Shown: positions 25,156 to 34,862, counted from the first letter of the stretch. The stretch is DNA of 61,937 nucleotides from Campylobacteraceae bacterium (GCA_027035765.1 JALVUD010000047.1:1-61937), one strand, 5' to 3'. A program made the numbers and translations. Notes: generated by a model not told the origin, from the sequence alone.

Positions 25156-26084
25156 CCAATAAGCTGCGCGCAGAGCTCGAAGCGGTTATGGGTCATGAGG
25201 TGGACTTTGGGGTGCAGGGCCAGGATCTCGTCGAAGATCCGCTTGGAGAGGGCGAAGCCTACCTCCCGCTCCTTCTCGGCACCGTCCATGGCAGCCAGGT
25301 TCATCTCGTCGATGATCGCTTTGGGGACGCTGATGCCGGGGACCTTGTCGTCGATGAAGGTGGCGGTGCGGGCCCGGACGATAGGGAATTGACCCAGGAT
25401 CAGCTGAGCCTCTTTGGCGGTTTCGCGGATACTTTTGCTCCGGGCCTCCTCGAAGATCGCCAGCAGTTCCCTCGCATTCTCCAGGTCAAAGACCGGCTGG
25501 GTGATGATGGCTCGGGCACCGTAGTCAAGCTTCTTGACCATCCGCTTCATCAGGTGCTTCATATCCTTGGCGTAGGCGTTGCTCACGGCGAAGGGGTAGA
25601 TGGGTTTGGGTCGGGGGTCCAGCGCCTGTCCCGAGTAGTCGAAGCCGTTGTTGAGACGGTAGATGATGCTCAGCAGCAGGGTACTGTCGCGCTCCAGGAC
25701 CCCCTTGACCTCGGGTTGGTCACTGAACTTGGCGGGATCGCCGGTCAGTGCCAGGATCAGACGGATATCGAAGTCGTTGGCCCCCAGCAGTGAGGATTGC
25801 AGGGAGAGTTTGTTGCGGTCGCGCATACTCATGGTGGCGATGACCGGCTTGCCGAAACGCTGCTGGACCCGGATGGCGCTGAGGATCGCCGACATCTTGA
25901 GGCGGGCCAGGGGGTTGTCGGTGACGGAGAAACCGCTGACCTTCTCCGGCAGGCCGGCGGCTTCGATGGCCTGAAGGATTGGCTCCATGGAGGCGCCGTG
26001 GGGCGGGGTGATCTCTACAGTGATGAAGGGACGGGTCCCCTGCAGATTCTGGCAAAAGCTTTCGAACATCGGATTCTCTTTCAT
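25143..26084 (-). CDS. metF: Methylenetetrahydrofolate reductase family protein
   Basis: Reduces methylene-THF to methyl-THF for methionine synthesis or a C1 branch; flavin-dependent TIM barrel. 313 residues. Visible are VEITPPHGASMEP at the N-terminus, SVTDNPLARLKMSAI, MSMRDRNKLSLQS, LTGDPAKFSDQPEV and the GARAIITQPVFDLE segment with the conserved glutamine. The final residues GSEE and the stop are encoded by a heptanucleotide array, so the natural C-terminus may once have been different. ATG 26069 is an alternative start. Pathway role (methionine versus autotrophic C1) not decidable here. Confidence 0.85.
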   Translation of the reverse strand: MKENPMFESFCQNLQGTRPFITVEITPPHGASMEPILQAIEAAGLPEKVSGFSVTDNPLARLKMSAILSAIRVQQRFGKPVIATMSMRDRNKLSLQSSLLGANDFDIRLILALTGDPAKFSDQPEVKGVLERDSTLLLSIIYRLNNGFDYSGQALDPRPKPIYPFAVSNAYAKDMKHLMKRMVKKLDYGARAIITQPVFDLENARELLAIFEEARSKSIRETAKEAQLILGQFPIVRARTATFIDDKVPGISVPKAIIDEMNLAAMDGAEKEREVGFALSKRIFDEILALHPKVHLMTHNRFELCAQLIGSEE

Positions 26085-26110
26085 TCTGATTGACCTTCGG
26101 GACGAGGCTC

Positions 26111-26190
26111 GTCATTCCGGGCTTGACCCGGAATCCAGGGTCCTGAATACCAAGTCATACCGTGGATCCTGAATCGAGTTCAGGATGACG
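26111..26190 (+). repeat. Paired-hairpin interspersed repeat, copy 3
   Basis: Palindromes ATTCCGGGcttgaCCCGGAAT and ATCCTGA/TCAGGAT separated by about 32 bp, bounded by GTCATTCC and GGATGACG. Lies in the divergent gap between metF and serB. Confidence 0.85.
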
Positions 26191-26263
26191 GAAGCGTGGC
26201 TCCTGGGTTTTTCAGAGGACTTAACGGATTGACTTCCAAATTTATGCCCAGGGTCGGTTTGGC

Positions 26264-26269
26264 TATAAT
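26264..26269 (+). promoter_or_regulatory. -10 box of serB
   Basis: TATAAT 28 bases before the serB ATG; no clear -35 box. Confidence 0.55.
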
Positions 26270-26296
26270 TCTACCAAAAAGAGCCAAAGAGAGCCG

Positions 26297-26947
26297 ATGC
26301 ATAAACTGGCAGTATTCGATTTCGATTCGACCTTGATGGATGGTGAGACCATCGATTTCCTGGCCGCAGAGCTGGGATTGGAGGAGGAGGTAGCCGCCAT
26401 TACCCGGCAGGCGATGGAGGGGCATCTTGACTTTTTCAAATCCCTGCTGGCCCGGGTGGCGCTCCTCGAAGGGCTCCCCGACGTACGGGTCCAGGAGATC
26501 TGCGAGGGATTGCCCCTGATGCCCGGAGCCAAAGAGGCGGTTCACGGCCTGAAAAAGCGGGGCTACAAGGTGGTCTGCTTCTCCGGAGGCTTCCGTCGGG
26601 CGACCCGGCCCGCGGCGGAGGTGTTGGGGCTCGATGCCGATTTCGCCAACTACCTCCACGAGGATGAGGGGATCCTCACCGGCAAAGTGGGCGGCGAAAT
26701 GATGTTCGGCGACTCCAAAGGTCGGATGATCGTGCGGCTCCAGCAGCTGCTGGGCGTCTCCCCTGAAGAGACCCTTGTGGTGGGCGACGGCGCCAACGAT
26801 CTGAGTATGTTCGCCCATGCGGCGACCCGGATCGCCTTCTGTGCCAAGCCGGTCCTCAAAGAGGCCGCCACCCATACCATTGAGACCAAGGACCTGAGCC
26901 GGGTGCTTGAGATCGCCGATTCCCTGAAAGATCCAGCCGCGTCGTGA
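26297..26947 (+). CDS. serB: Phosphoserine phosphatase
   Basis: HAD-family enzyme for the last step of serine synthesis, 216 residues. Motif I is FDFDSTLMDGET with both catalytic aspartates, motif II is CFSGGFRRAT, the motif III lysine is in DSKGR, and motif IV is VVGDGANDLSM. The protein lacks an N-terminal ACT regulatory domain. The TGA overlaps the GTG start of the ABC transporter gene (GTGA). Confidence 0.93.
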   Translation: MHKLAVFDFDSTLMDGETIDFLAAELGLEEEVAAITRQAMEGHLDFFKSLLARVALLEGLPDVRVQEICEGLPLMPGAKEAVHGLKKRGYKVVCFSGGFRRATRPAAEVLGLDADFANYLHEDEGILTGKVGGEMMFGDSKGRMIVRLQQLLGVSPEETLVVGDGANDLSMFAHAATRIAFCAKPVLKEAATHTIETKDLSRVLEIADSLKDPAAS

Positions 26948-28710
26948 CCTTCCGCTCCTGCCGCATCACCGATCTGCTGCGCCGGACCCTGCACTACCGT
27001 TCCGCCCTGATCCGGGGGAACCTGGCGGCGCTGCTGGCGACCCTGCTGACAGTGACGATCCCGCTCTTTATCCCGATCCTCGTCGATGAGCTGCTGCTCA
27101 AAAAGAGCCATACGATGACCGGCTGGGTGGCGGAGCATATTCACCCGATGAGTCTGGAAGGGTATGTCTTTTTCTTCCTGGCCTTGGTAATTGTGCTGCG
27201 GGGGCTCGGTTTTCTGCTCAATGTCTATCAGGTCAAGACCTTTCTGGGGGTCTCCAAAGACCTGGCCTACCGTCTGCGCCGTTCGGCGGTGGAGCATCTG
27301 GAACGGGTCTCTCTCAAGGAGTACGAGACCAGCTCATCCGGGGCCATCGCCTCCCGCCTTGTCACCGACATCGCCACTGTGGATACCTTTGTCGGGACCA
27401 CGGTAAGCAAATTCGTCATCTCCATCCTCACCCTGATCTTTACGGCGGTAGTGCTGCTGATCATCGACTGGAAGCTGGCGCTCTTCATTCTCGTCACCAA
27501 CCCGGTGGTGGTCTTCTTCACTGCGAAACTGGCCCGTAACGTGGGGAGGCTCAAGCGGGAGGAGAACCGGGCGGTGGAGGCCTTTCAGTCGGCGCTGACG
27601 GAGACGCTGGAGCTCTTTCACCAGATCCGGGCGGCCAACAAAGAGGAGTATTTCTTTTCCCGGATCGTCCGGGAGGCACGATCGCTGCGGGATCGCTCCG
27701 TAGATTACGGGTACAAGAGCGACCGGGCGATGCGTCTGTCTTTTCTGATCTTTCTCAGCGGCTACGAACTTTTCCGCTCCGTGAGCATTCTGGCGGTGGC
27801 CTACGGCGGGCTCAGTGTGGGGCTGATGCTGGCGGTCTTCGGCTATCTCTGGATCATGATGACGCCGACACAGGATGTGATCAACTTCCAGTACGCGCTG
27901 GCCTCCGCCCGGGCTGCCTGCCGGCGGATCGACGGGATCTTCGCCATGGAGCGGGAGCCGGAGGTCAAGCAAAGCGAGGATCCTTTCCGCGGGAAAGTGA
28001 CCGTAGCTATCCGGACAGAGGATCTCTCCTTCGGTTACCGAGAGGATCGTCAGATTCTGAAGCAAATCTCCCTGGAAATCACGGCCGGCGCCAAAGTGGC
28101 GCTGGTGGGTCCTAGCGGCAGCGGCAAGACGACGCTGGCCAATCTCCTGGTGGGCTTCTACCCGGTTCAGGGGGGAGAGATCTACTACGATGAGGTCCCC
28201 TCCCGCCGTATCGCCCTCCCGGTGATCCGGGCACATATCCACGTGATCCTCCAGCACCCCAAGCTCTTTAATGATACAATGCGTTTCAACCTCACGTTGG
28301 GACGGGAGTACCCTCCCGAGCGGATCGAGACGGCGATCCGCATCGCCCAGCTGGAGGATGTGATCGCGACGCTGGAACACGGTCTCGACACCCAGGTCGG
28401 GCGCGACGGCGTGCGGCTCAGCGGCGGACAGCGCCAACGGGTCGCCATCGCCCGGATGATCCTGCTCGATCCCGAAGTGGTGATCTTCGACGAGTCCACC
28501 TCGGCCCTGGATGTGCACACCGAGGCGAAGCTCTTTGCGGAGCTGGAAGCCTACCTGCGCCCCAAAACAGTGGTCACCATCGCCCACCGTCTCAGCACTA
28601 TCGAAAAGGCGGAGTATGTCTTTGTGCTGGAAGACGGTCACCTGGCGGATCAGGGTACGCCTGCAGAGCTGATGGCGCGGGAAGAGGGATACTTTGCCAG
28701 AATGATTTGA
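26944..28710 (+). CDS. ABC transporter, fused permease-ATPase (exporter type)
   Basis: 588-residue half-transporter, MsbA-like in layout: six membrane helices (about residues 18-300), then an ATPase domain. Walker A GPSGSGKTT, signature LSGGQRQRVAIARM, Walker B VVIFDESTSALD and the H-loop AHRLSTIE are intact. It works as a dimer in the inner membrane; the cargo (lipid, peptide or drug) is unknown. GTG start, translationally coupled to serB. An SD-like GAG is all that precedes it, which fits coupling. Confidence 0.9.
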   Translation: MTFRSCRITDLLRRTLHYRSALIRGNLAALLATLLTVTIPLFIPILVDELLLKKSHTMTGWVAEHIHPMSLEGYVFFFLALVIVLRGLGFLLNVYQVKTFLGVSKDLAYRLRRSAVEHLERVSLKEYETSSSGAIASRLVTDIATVDTFVGTTVSKFVISILTLIFTAVVLLIIDWKLALFILVTNPVVVFFTAKLARNVGRLKREENRAVEAFQSALTETLELFHQIRAANKEEYFFSRIVREARSLRDRSVDYGYKSDRAMRLSFLIFLSGYELFRSVSILAVAYGGLSVGLMLAVFGYLWIMMTPTQDVINFQYALASARAACRRIDGIFAMEREPEVKQSEDPFRGKVTVAIRTEDLSFGYREDRQILKQISLEITAGAKVALVGPSGSGKTTLANLLVGFYPVQGGEIYYDEVPSRRIALPVIRAHIHVILQHPKLFNDTMRFNLTLGREYPPERIETAIRIAQLEDVIATLEHGLDTQVGRDGVRLSGGQRQRVAIARMILLDPEVVIFDESTSALDVHTEAKLFAELEAYLRPKTVVTIAHRLSTIEKAEYVFVLEDGHLADQGTPAELMAREEGYFARMI

Positions 28711-28723
28711 ATCATTCTGGCAA

Positions 28724-28751
28724 GTGAGGAGTGAAGAGTGAGGAGTGAGGA
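28724..28751. repeat. Heptanucleotide array, GTGAGGA type
   Basis: Four units (gtgagga, gtgaaga, gtgagga, gtgagga) 13 bases after the ABC transporter stop. Every unit has TGA. Confidence 0.85.
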
Positions 28752-28765
28752 ACTGAATTTTGTAG

Positions 28766-28785
28766 CGTGGGATTGCCATCCCACG
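28766..28785. repeat. Short hairpin CGTGGGAT/ATCCCACG
   Basis: Eight-base-pair perfect stem, loop TGCC. Near-identical hairpins occur at 45451 and 55278, and a decayed one at 49939. Confidence 0.8.
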
Positions 28786-28816
28786 GAAGCTCGGGTATAT
28801 AGTGTGTGATTTCAAT

Positions 28817-28837
28817 ATGTGTTGCCAGGCAACACAT
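28817..28837. repeat. Short hairpin ATGTGTTGCC/GGCAACACAT
   Basis: Ten-base inverted repeat with one central base, 60-80 bp before uppP. Followed by four T on the plus strand, so it could terminate upstream transcripts. Confidence 0.7.
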
Positions 28838-28854
28838 TTTTCGAGCGACAAAGA

Positions 28855-28867
28855 GGGGCGAAGCCCC
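28855..28867. repeat. Short hairpin GGGGC/GCCCC
   Basis: Five-base-pair GC stem with loop GAA, 30 bp before the uppP start; it could influence translation initiation. Confidence 0.45.
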
Positions 28868-28896
28868 GTTCAAACGACAAACGACTAGAGAACAAA

Positions 28897-29670
28897 ATGG
28901 ACTACTTCCAATCGATTATTATCGGCATCATCGAAGGCTTCACCGAGTTTCTGCCTATCTCTTCGACCGGGCATATGATCGTGGCGGAGCACTACCTGGG
29001 CATTGCCCAGAGCGATCTGACCAAGGCCTATGACGTCATCATCCAGTTCGCGGCGATCCTGGCGGTGATGCTGATCTATCGGGAGAAGATCAGTTTCAAA
29101 AAGATCGTGCTCTGGGAGAAGCTACTGGTGGCTTTTCTGCCCCTGGGGGTGATCGGCTTTCTGCTGCGGCATCAGATCAAGGCGCTTTTTAGCGTGCAGA
29201 TCGTGGCATGGATGTTCATCATCGGCGGGGTAGTCTTTTTGATCGTGGAGTATTTCTATAATGAAGAGGCCAGGGAGCGGGTCCAGGATGTGGAGCAGGT
29301 GAGCTGGATGCAGGCGGTGGCCGTGGGGTTTGCCCAGGTCTTCGCGCTGATTCCCGGAACCTCCCGGGCCGGGGCGACCATCATCGGAGGTCTGCTGGCG
29401 GGGTTGGATCGCAAGACTTCGGCGGAGTTCTCCTTTCTCCTGGCGATCCCGGTGATGGCGGCGGTGAGCGGCTACGATCTGCTCAAACACTACCATGCCT
29501 TCGCCCACGCCCAGTGGGGTCCCTACCTGGTGGGCTTCGTGGTGGCTTTCGTTGTCGCCTGGATCACCATCAAGCTCTTTCTGGCTTTCCTCTCCCGCTT
29601 CACCTTCGTCCCTTTCGGGATCTACCGGATCCTTTTCGGAGCCTTTCTGCTCTGGAGCATGGGGCAATGA
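28897..29670 (+). CDS. uppP: Undecaprenyl-diphosphatase UppP/BacA
   Basis: Integral membrane phosphatase that recycles undecaprenyl pyrophosphate for peptidoglycan and O-antigen synthesis; can confer bacitracin tolerance. 257 residues from ATG 28897. Active-site motifs are EGFTEFLPISSTGHM and PGTSRAGATI, with about eight membrane helices. An in-frame ATG at 28819 lies in the hairpin-rich leader and is not used here. The TGA stop is the first codon of a heptanucleotide array. Functional partner of uppS at 58807. Confidence 0.94.
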   Translation: MDYFQSIIIGIIEGFTEFLPISSTGHMIVAEHYLGIAQSDLTKAYDVIIQFAAILAVMLIYREKISFKKIVLWEKLLVAFLPLGVIGFLLRHQIKALFSVQIVAWMFIIGGVVFLIVEYFYNEEARERVQDVEQVSWMQAVAVGFAQVFALIPGTSRAGATIIGGLLAGLDRKTSAEFSFLLAIPVMAAVSGYDLLKHYHAFAHAQWGPYLVGFVVAFVVAWITIKLFLAFLSRFTFVPFGIYRILFGAFLLWSMGQ

Positions 29671-29702
29671 AGAGTGAGGCGTGAAGAGTGAAGAGTGAGG
29701 AG
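29668..29702. repeat. Heptanucleotide array, TGAAGAG type
   Basis: Five units (tgaagag, tgaggcg, tgaagag, tgaagag, tgaggag). The first TGA is the uppP stop codon, and each unit contains TGA. Confidence 0.9.
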
Positions 29703-29711
29703 TTTTGGTAT

Positions 29712-29734
29712 GCGTTGCTATGCAACGCTTTTTT
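29712..29734 (+). terminator. Hairpin plus T run after uppP
   Basis: GCGTTGC/GCAACGC stem (29712-29728, 3-base loop TAT) followed by TTTTTT. Fits a rho-independent terminator for uppP. The same stem sequence recurs at 51057 and 55343. Confidence 0.65.
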
Positions 29735-29740
29735 ATGGAG

Positions 29741-29781
29741 GCGGGACTTTAGTCCCGCATTTTGCAGGGCTCAAGCCCTGC
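29741..29781. repeat. Double hairpin within TGGAGGC/GCCTCCA arms
   Basis: GCGGGACT/AGTCCCGC at 29741-29758 and GCAGGGCT/AGCCCTGC at 29764-29781, side by side. The flanking TGGAGG and CCTCCA pair around both, giving a nested structure. Confidence 0.75.
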
Positions 29782-29786
29782 CTCCA

Positions 29787-29814
29787 AATGACCAATGACG
29801 AATGACCAGTGACA
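29787..29814. repeat. Heptanucleotide array, AATGACC type
   Basis: Four units (aatgacc, aatgacg, aatgacc, agtgaca), TGA in each. Confidence 0.75.
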
Positions 29815-29820
29815 AAAAAC

Positions 29821-29948
29821 TTTGACTCTTTTGAGCTCCCTTCGGGGGATTCAGAAGGTTCAAAGGACCCGATCCGGGTTTGGGCCCGGTAGAGAAGTTT
29901 GAACGAGATTCCGGGGAGTGTTTTCCCCGTTTGTGCAAAGGTAAGCGT
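29821..29948 (+). promoter_or_regulatory. Structured leader of the DEAD-box helicase gene
   Basis: About 125 bases with several possible stems: CCC/GGGG around TTC near 29843, a CCCG/CGGG pair near 29870-29895, and CGGGGA/TCCCCG-type arms near 29913-29930. The region ends in AAAGGTAAG before the ATG. DEAD-box RNA helicase genes are often controlled through long leaders; here this is inference from potential pairing only. Confidence 0.4.
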
Positions 29949-31337
29949 ATGACATTCAGAGATTTCGACCTGCATCCCGAGGTGGCCAAGGGGGTCCGTA
30001 TCGCCGGATTCAAAGAGCCCAGTCCCATCCAGAAAGAGGCGATCCCCATCATTCAGGAGGGCAGAGACCTGGTGGGCCAGGCCCATACCGGAACCGGCAA
30101 GACCGCCGCTTTCGGTCTGCCGATCCTGGACCGGATCGCCCGGGGAGAGGTGGAGCGGGCCCTGGTGATCACTCCCACCCGGGAGCTGGCAACCCAGGTG
30201 AGCGACGAGCTCTACCATCTGGGGCGTTTCGCCGGGATCCGCACCCTGGCGGTCTACGGCGGCGTCGGATACGGCCGGCAGATCGCCCTGATCCATCGCG
30301 GCGTCCAGATTGTGGTAGCGACCCCGGGGCGGCTCAAGGACCTCTACCAGAAGGGGAAGATCGATGTCTTCAACCCGGAGATCGTGGTGCTGGACGAGGC
30401 GGACGAGATGCTCGATATGGGCTTCCTCGACGATGTACGTGAGATCTTCGAATATATCCCCCAGAACCGCCAGACGCTGCTCTTTTCCGCGACGATGCCC
30501 GATCCCATCAAGGAGCTGGCCGATACGCTGCTCTACGAGCCGGAATTCGTCTCCGTCGTAGGGGAGGAGACCACCAAGAATGTGGATATCGAACAGCTCT
30601 ACTACGTGATCAACGAGAATCAGCGGGACGAGGCGATCGTGCGGCTGCTGGAGACCGAGGATTACAACAAAGCGCTGATCTTCTGCCGGATGAAGCGGGA
30701 GGTTGACCGGCTGACGGAGCATCTCCGGGCCCTGGGCTTCAACGCCGCGGGGCTGCACGGCGATATCGATCAGATGGAGCGGGACGCCATCGTCAAATCC
30801 TACCGCCGGGGCGAGACCCGGATCCTCATCGCCACCGATGTGGCGGCGAGGGGACTGGATATCAAAAACGTCACCCACGTCTTCAACTATCACATCCCCT
30901 TCGATCCCCAGAGCTATGTCCACCGTATCGGCCGCACCGGCCGGGCGGGCAAACAGGGTCGGGCGATCACCCTGGCTTCTACCGAGGAGTTCCGGGAGCT
31001 GCAGAGGATCCGCAAAGAGGTCGGAGCGGATATGAAGCTGGCGACACTCAAGGTCTCCGGTGGCGGCGGTATCGGTGACGATGAGATCGAGATGTTGGGG
31101 CAGAAGCTTCAGGAGACGGCAATCCATCCCGTGGCGGATCGGGTTCTGGAAACATTGTCGGATATGGACCAGGCCACTTTCATCCGCAAGGCGGTCAGTT
31201 ATATTCTCGAGAACGAGACCTTTGACGTCAGCGATCGGATCGGCTACGACGAGTCGGAACTGGAGGCGATGCTCGGGGAGTTCGAGGCGGAGCAGCGCCA
31301 GGCCAAAACCGGCAAAAAGAGAAAAAGAAGAAGGTAG
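29949..31337 (+). CDS. DEAD-box RNA helicase
   Basis: ATP-dependent RNA helicase, 462 residues, RhlE/DeaD-like core with a short basic tail (KTGKKRKRRR). Motifs in order: Q motif (FKEPSPIQKEAIP), AHTGTGKT, PTRELATQ, VLDEADEML, SAT, and the C-terminal RGLDIKN and HRIGRTGRAG. Start ATG 29949 is preferred because the fold begins at MTFRDFDLH; 23 extra in-frame codons upstream lie in the structured leader. Likely role in ribosome assembly or mRNA decay, perhaps cold-related. Confidence 0.94.
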   Translation: MTFRDFDLHPEVAKGVRIAGFKEPSPIQKEAIPIIQEGRDLVGQAHTGTGKTAAFGLPILDRIARGEVERALVITPTRELATQVSDELYHLGRFAGIRTLAVYGGVGYGRQIALIHRGVQIVVATPGRLKDLYQKGKIDVFNPEIVVLDEADEMLDMGFLDDVREIFEYIPQNRQTLLFSATMPDPIKELADTLLYEPEFVSVVGEETTKNVDIEQLYYVINENQRDEAIVRLLETEDYNKALIFCRMKREVDRLTEHLRALGFNAAGLHGDIDQMERDAIVKSYRRGETRILIATDVAARGLDIKNVTHVFNYHIPFDPQSYVHRIGRTGRAGKQGRAITLASTEEFRELQRIRKEVGADMKLATLKVSGGGGIGDDEIEMLGQKLQETAIHPVADRVLETLSDMDQATFIRKAVSYILENETFDVSDRIGYDESELEAMLGEFEAEQRQAKTGKKRKRRR

Positions 31338-31413
31338 CGTTTTCTCTTAAGAGTCATCAAGGAAATCTATCCTACAATTGTCCATCGCCAAAGTCTATTG
31401 CAAAGGATCGGGG

Positions 31414-31662
31414 ATGGAGGTTCATCTCGTCAGCGAGAGTATCAAGTTCATGATACTGGGAATGGGGATCGTTTTTATCTTCCTCTATATACTGGTGCTG
31501 CTGATGCGTCTCCAGGCCTGGATCATCGCCCGCTATTTCCCTGAGAGATTTTCCGTCAGCGGTGAGAGAGCGGCATCGTCGGTGGAAGAAGAGCGAGCCA
31601 GAGTCGCGGCGATCGTCGCGGCGGTGGCCGAATACCGCCGATCCCACGGTAAAAGGGGTTGA
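31414..31662 (+). CDS. oadG: Oxaloacetate decarboxylase gamma subunit-like protein
   Basis: 82-residue small membrane protein: one N-terminal helix (about residues 9-31), then a charged cytoplasmic tail. This matches the OadG layout that anchors the alpha subunit to the sodium-pump beta subunit. The ATG at 31414 has AAAGGA six bases upstream; an earlier in-frame TTG is less likely. Its stop ends two bases before the oadA ATG. Small gamma subunits diverge strongly, so context carries most of the weight. Confidence 0.8.
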   Translation: MEVHLVSESIKFMILGMGIVFIFLYILVLLMRLQAWIIARYFPERFSVSGERAASSVEEERARVAAIVAAVAEYRRSHGKRG

Positions 31663-31664
31663 AG

Positions 31665-33470
31665 ATGGCGAAACGCTATATCGATGTGATGGATACCAGC
31701 TTCCGGGACGGCTTCCAGTCGGTCTTCGGAGGCCGGGTGCTGATGGAGGATTTTTTCCCGGCGGTGGAGGCGGCCCTGGAGGCGGGGATTACCCACTTCG
31801 AGTTCGGCGGCGGGGCCCGCTTCCAGAGCCTCTTTTTCTATCTGCAGGAGAATGCCTTCGAGATGATGGACCGCTTCCGCGAGATGGTCGGCCCCAACGT
31901 CAATCTCCAGATCCTCGCCCGGGGAATCAATACGGTGATGCTCGACACCGGCAGCCGGGAGATGATCGACCTCTTCGCCAAACTCTTCGCCAAACACGGC
32001 ACCACCACCGTTCGCAACTTCGATGCCCTCAACGATGTAAGGAACCTGGAGTACAGCGGTGCCTGTGTCAAAAAGCACGGCATGGACCACGAGGTGGTGG
32101 TGACGATGATGGATCTGCCCCCCGGATGCAAGGGGGCCCATGACGTGGCTTTCTACGAAAAGGTTTTGCGTCAGATCCTCGACAGCGGCCTGACCTTCGA
32201 CAGCGTTGCCTTCAAAGACGCCAGCGGCACCTCCAACCCTCACAAGGTCTTCGAGACGATCCGGATGGCCCGGAAGCTCCTGGGGGTCAATACCCATATC
32301 CGGCTTCATACCCACGAGACCGCCGGGGTGAGCGTCGCCTGTTATCTGGCGGCGCTGGAGGGAGGCGCCAACGGCATCGACCTGGCGGCGGCTCCCGTAA
32401 GCGGCGGGACCTCCCAGCCCGATATGCTGACGCTGATGCACGCCCTCAAGGGGACCGACTACGATCTGGGAGGGCTGGAGCTTCAAAAGGTCCGGCAATA
32501 TGAAAAGCGCTTCAAGGAGTGCCTCAAGGACTACTTCGTTCCCCCCGAAGCGACCCGGGTCAATCCCATCATCCCCTTCGCCCCCATGCCCGGCGGCGCT
32601 CTGACCGCCAACACCCAGATGATGCGCGACAGCGGCAACCTGGACAAATTCGACGCGGTGATCGAGGCGATGACCGAAGTGGTGGAGAAGGGAGGCTACG
32701 GCACCTCCGTGACCCCGGTCAGTCAGTTTTACTGGCAGCAGGCTTACGCCAACGTCATGTTCGGCCCCTGGAAAAAGATCGCCCCCGGTTACGGCCGGAT
32801 GGTTCTGGGCTATTTCGGCCGGACGCCCATGCCCCCCGATCCGAAGATCGTGGAGCTGGCATCGGAACAGCTTCATCTGGAGCCCACCACCGAAAACCCC
32901 ATCGATATCGCCGATCGGGACGAGAAAAAATCGATCGCCTACTGGCGGGCGGTTCTGCAGGCCGAGGGGATCGAGACCAGCGACGAAAATATCTTCATCG
33001 CCGCCTCCTGCGACAAGAAAGGGATCGCCTTTCTCAAAGGCGAATCACCGCTGATGGTCCGCAAAGGGGCGCAGGAGACAACCAACAAGGGAGAAACTAC
33101 TATGGCAGGGAACTACACGGTTATCGTCGACGGGAAAAAGTACAACGTTCAGGTCGCCGAAGGGGAGGGGGAGATCACCGTTCAAAAGGCGGAGAGCAAG
33201 CCTGCTTCGAAAGAAGAGACCCCAAGCAAGCCGACGACTTCTTCCGGCGGAAAAGGTGGTATCGAGATCCACGCCCAGACCCCCGGAACGGTGTGGAAGA
33301 TCCTCAAAAAACCGGGTGACCATGTGGATGAGGGGGAGGCGATCATGATCCTTGAAGCCATGAAGATGGAGATCGAGGTGGCTGCGCCGATGCAGGGGAC
33401 GATCGCCTCCATCGAGGTGGAGTCCAACGAACAGGTGGAGGAGGGGCGTCTCCTGGCGACGCTGGCCTGA
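31665..33470 (+). CDS. oadA: Oxaloacetate decarboxylase alpha / pyruvate carboxylase B-type biotin protein
   Basis: Carboxyltransferase plus biotin carrier, 601 residues. The N-terminal TIM barrel begins [19 protein letters not shown]; the usual DTTLRDGHQS motif is changed to [22 protein letters not shown] and LHTHETAGV metal-site segments follow, then [11 protein letters not shown]. The C-terminal lipoyl/biotinyl domain has the [11 protein letters not shown] biotin lysine. [20 protein letters not shown]-type linker joins them. Placed between oadG and oadB, it should act in the sodium-pumping decarboxylase. ATG 31665 has AAAAGGGG upstream; the TTG at 31659 is too close to it. Confidence 0.93.
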   Translation: MAKRYIDVMDTSFRDGFQSVFGGRVLMEDFFPAVEAALEAGITHFEFGGGARFQSLFFYLQENAFEMMDRFREMVGPNVNLQILARGINTVMLDTGSREMIDLFAKLFAKHGTTTVRNFDALNDVRNLEYSGACVKKHGMDHEVVVTMMDLPPGCKGAHDVAFYEKVLRQILDSGLTFDSVAFKDASGTSNPHKVFETIRMARKLLGVNTHIRLHTHETAGVSVACYLAALEGGANGIDLAAAPVSGGTSQPDMLTLMHALKGTDYDLGGLELQKVRQYEKRFKECLKDYFVPPEATRVNPIIPFAPMPGGALTANTQMMRDSGNLDKFDAVIEAMTEVVEKGGYGTSVTPVSQFYWQQAYANVMFGPWKKIAPGYGRMVLGYFGRTPMPPDPKIVELASEQLHLEPTTENPIDIADRDEKKSIAYWRAVLQAEGIETSDENIFIAASCDKKGIAFLKGESPLMVRKGAQETTNKGETTMAGNYTVIVDGKKYNVQVAEGEGEITVQKAESKPASKEETPSKPTTSSGGKGGIEIHAQTPGTVWKILKKPGDHVDEGEAIMILEAMKMEIEVAAPMQGTIASIEVESNEQVEEGRLLATLA

Positions 33471-33472
33471 CG

Positions 33473-34816
33473 ATGATGTACCGACTCTTTCTTCCGCTGC
33501 TTCTGATGCTGGGGACGACGCTGCTGTGGGGCGGATCGAACGCTTCGGCCGAGGGACAGGGGCCTGGCGTTGCTCCGATCACGACAGAACAGAAAGCCGA
33601 AGAGCATGTTCCCAAGCCTTTGACCGTACTTCTCAAAGATTTTTTCCGTACCACCGGGATCTATGCTCTGATCCATCCTGAAGAGGGGGTCAAAAACGGC
33701 AACGGAGAGGCGATGAGCCGCTTCGCCCAGAGCTGGGGACGGGTGATCATGTTCATCGTGGTCTTCATCCTCTTCTACCTGGCCATCGTCAAGAAGTTCG
33801 AGCCGCTGCTGCTCCTGCCTATCGGATTCGGCGGCCTTCTGGCCAACATCCCCGTGGCCAACATGACAGGGCCGGAGGGATTCCTGGGGATCATCTACAA
33901 CATGGGGATCGCCAACGAGTTCTTCCCGCTGCTTATCTTCATGGGGGTGGGGGCGATGACCGATTTCGGCCCACTGCTCTCCAACCCCAAGACCGCGCTG
34001 CTGGGGGCGGCGGCCCAGTTCGGGATCTTCGGTTCGCTGGTGGGGGCGGCGGCGCTTTCCCAGTATACGGGACTGGTCGATTTCACCCTGCGTCAGTGCG
34101 CCTCCATCAGCATCATCGGCGGAGCCGACGGCCCCACCTCGATCTTCATCGCCTCGGCTCTTTCTCCGGAGCTTCTGGGGGCGATCGCCGTGGCGGCCTA
34201 CTCCTACATGGCGCTGGTGCCGGTGATCCAGCCCCCCATCATGAGAGCCCTCACCACCGAAGAGGAGCGGCGAATCGTCATGCCGAGGCTTCGCAAAGTG
34301 GCCAAACGGGAGAAGCTGATCTTCCCGCTGCTCATCGTCATGCTTTCGGCTATGCTGCTGCCCGAATCGACTCCGCTGATCGGGGCTTTCGCTTTCGGGA
34401 ATTTCGCCAAAGAGTCGGGGGTCGTGGACCGGCTCAGTCACGAGATGCAGAACTCCCTGATCAATATCGTGACGATTTTTCTGGGCCTGGGGGTCGGCTC
34501 CAAGCTCCAGGCCGACAAGTTCCTGGTCTTGGATACCATGGGGATTTTGATCATCGGTCTGGTGGCTTTCGCCGCGGGCACGGCGGCCGGAGTACTCCTG
34601 GCAAAACTGATGAATCTCTTCAGCAAGGAACCCATCAATCCTCTCATCGGTGCCGCCGGGGTCTCGGCGGTACCCATGGCTGCCCGGGTGGCCAACCGCG
34701 TCGGCGCCGAAGCCCGCCCCGGGAACGTGCTGCTGATGCACGCCATGGGGCCTAATGTGGCCGGCGTCATCGGCTCCGCGGTGGCGGCAGGCGTTCTGCT
34801 GTCGATCTTCAATTAA
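33473..34816 (+). CDS. oadB: Oxaloacetate decarboxylase beta subunit, sodium pump
   Basis: Integral membrane subunit that couples decarboxylation of carboxybiotin to sodium export. 447 residues, about nine to ten helices. The functional [10 protein letters not shown] motif carries the conserved aspartate, and [18 protein letters not shown] is typical of the family. An N-terminal signal-like segment and an approximately 60-residue extension precede the conserved core. Completes an oadGAB operon with 2-base gaps. Confidence 0.93.
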   Translation: MMYRLFLPLLLMLGTTLLWGGSNASAEGQGPGVAPITTEQKAEEHVPKPLTVLLKDFFRTTGIYALIHPEEGVKNGNGEAMSRFAQSWGRVIMFIVVFILFYLAIVKKFEPLLLLPIGFGGLLANIPVANMTGPEGFLGIIYNMGIANEFFPLLIFMGVGAMTDFGPLLSNPKTALLGAAAQFGIFGSLVGAAALSQYTGLVDFTLRQCASISIIGGADGPTSIFIASALSPELLGAIAVAAYSYMALVPVIQPPIMRALTTEEERRIVMPRLRKVAKREKLIFPLLIVMLSAMLLPESTPLIGAFAFGNFAKESGVVDRLSHEMQNSLINIVTIFLGLGVGSKLQADKFLVLDTMGILIIGLVAFAAGTAAGVLLAKLMNLFSKEPINPLIGAAGVSAVPMAARVANRVGAEARPGNVLLMHAMGPNVAGVIGSAVAAGVLLSIFN

Positions 34817-34823
34817 GATACGG

Positions 34824-34829
34824 CATAAT
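34824..34829 (+). promoter_or_regulatory. Possible -10 box of pckA
   Basis: CATAAT 34 bases before the pckA ATG, just after oadB. pckA may have its own promoter as well as read-through. Confidence 0.4.
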
Positions 34830-34862
34830 TGCACATCACTTGAACAGGAGACACATAGCATC

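Noticed and set aside
25987-26172. Small frame encoding HSGLDPESR-like peptide
   Set aside because: Known kind of spurious translation from the paired-hairpin repeat.
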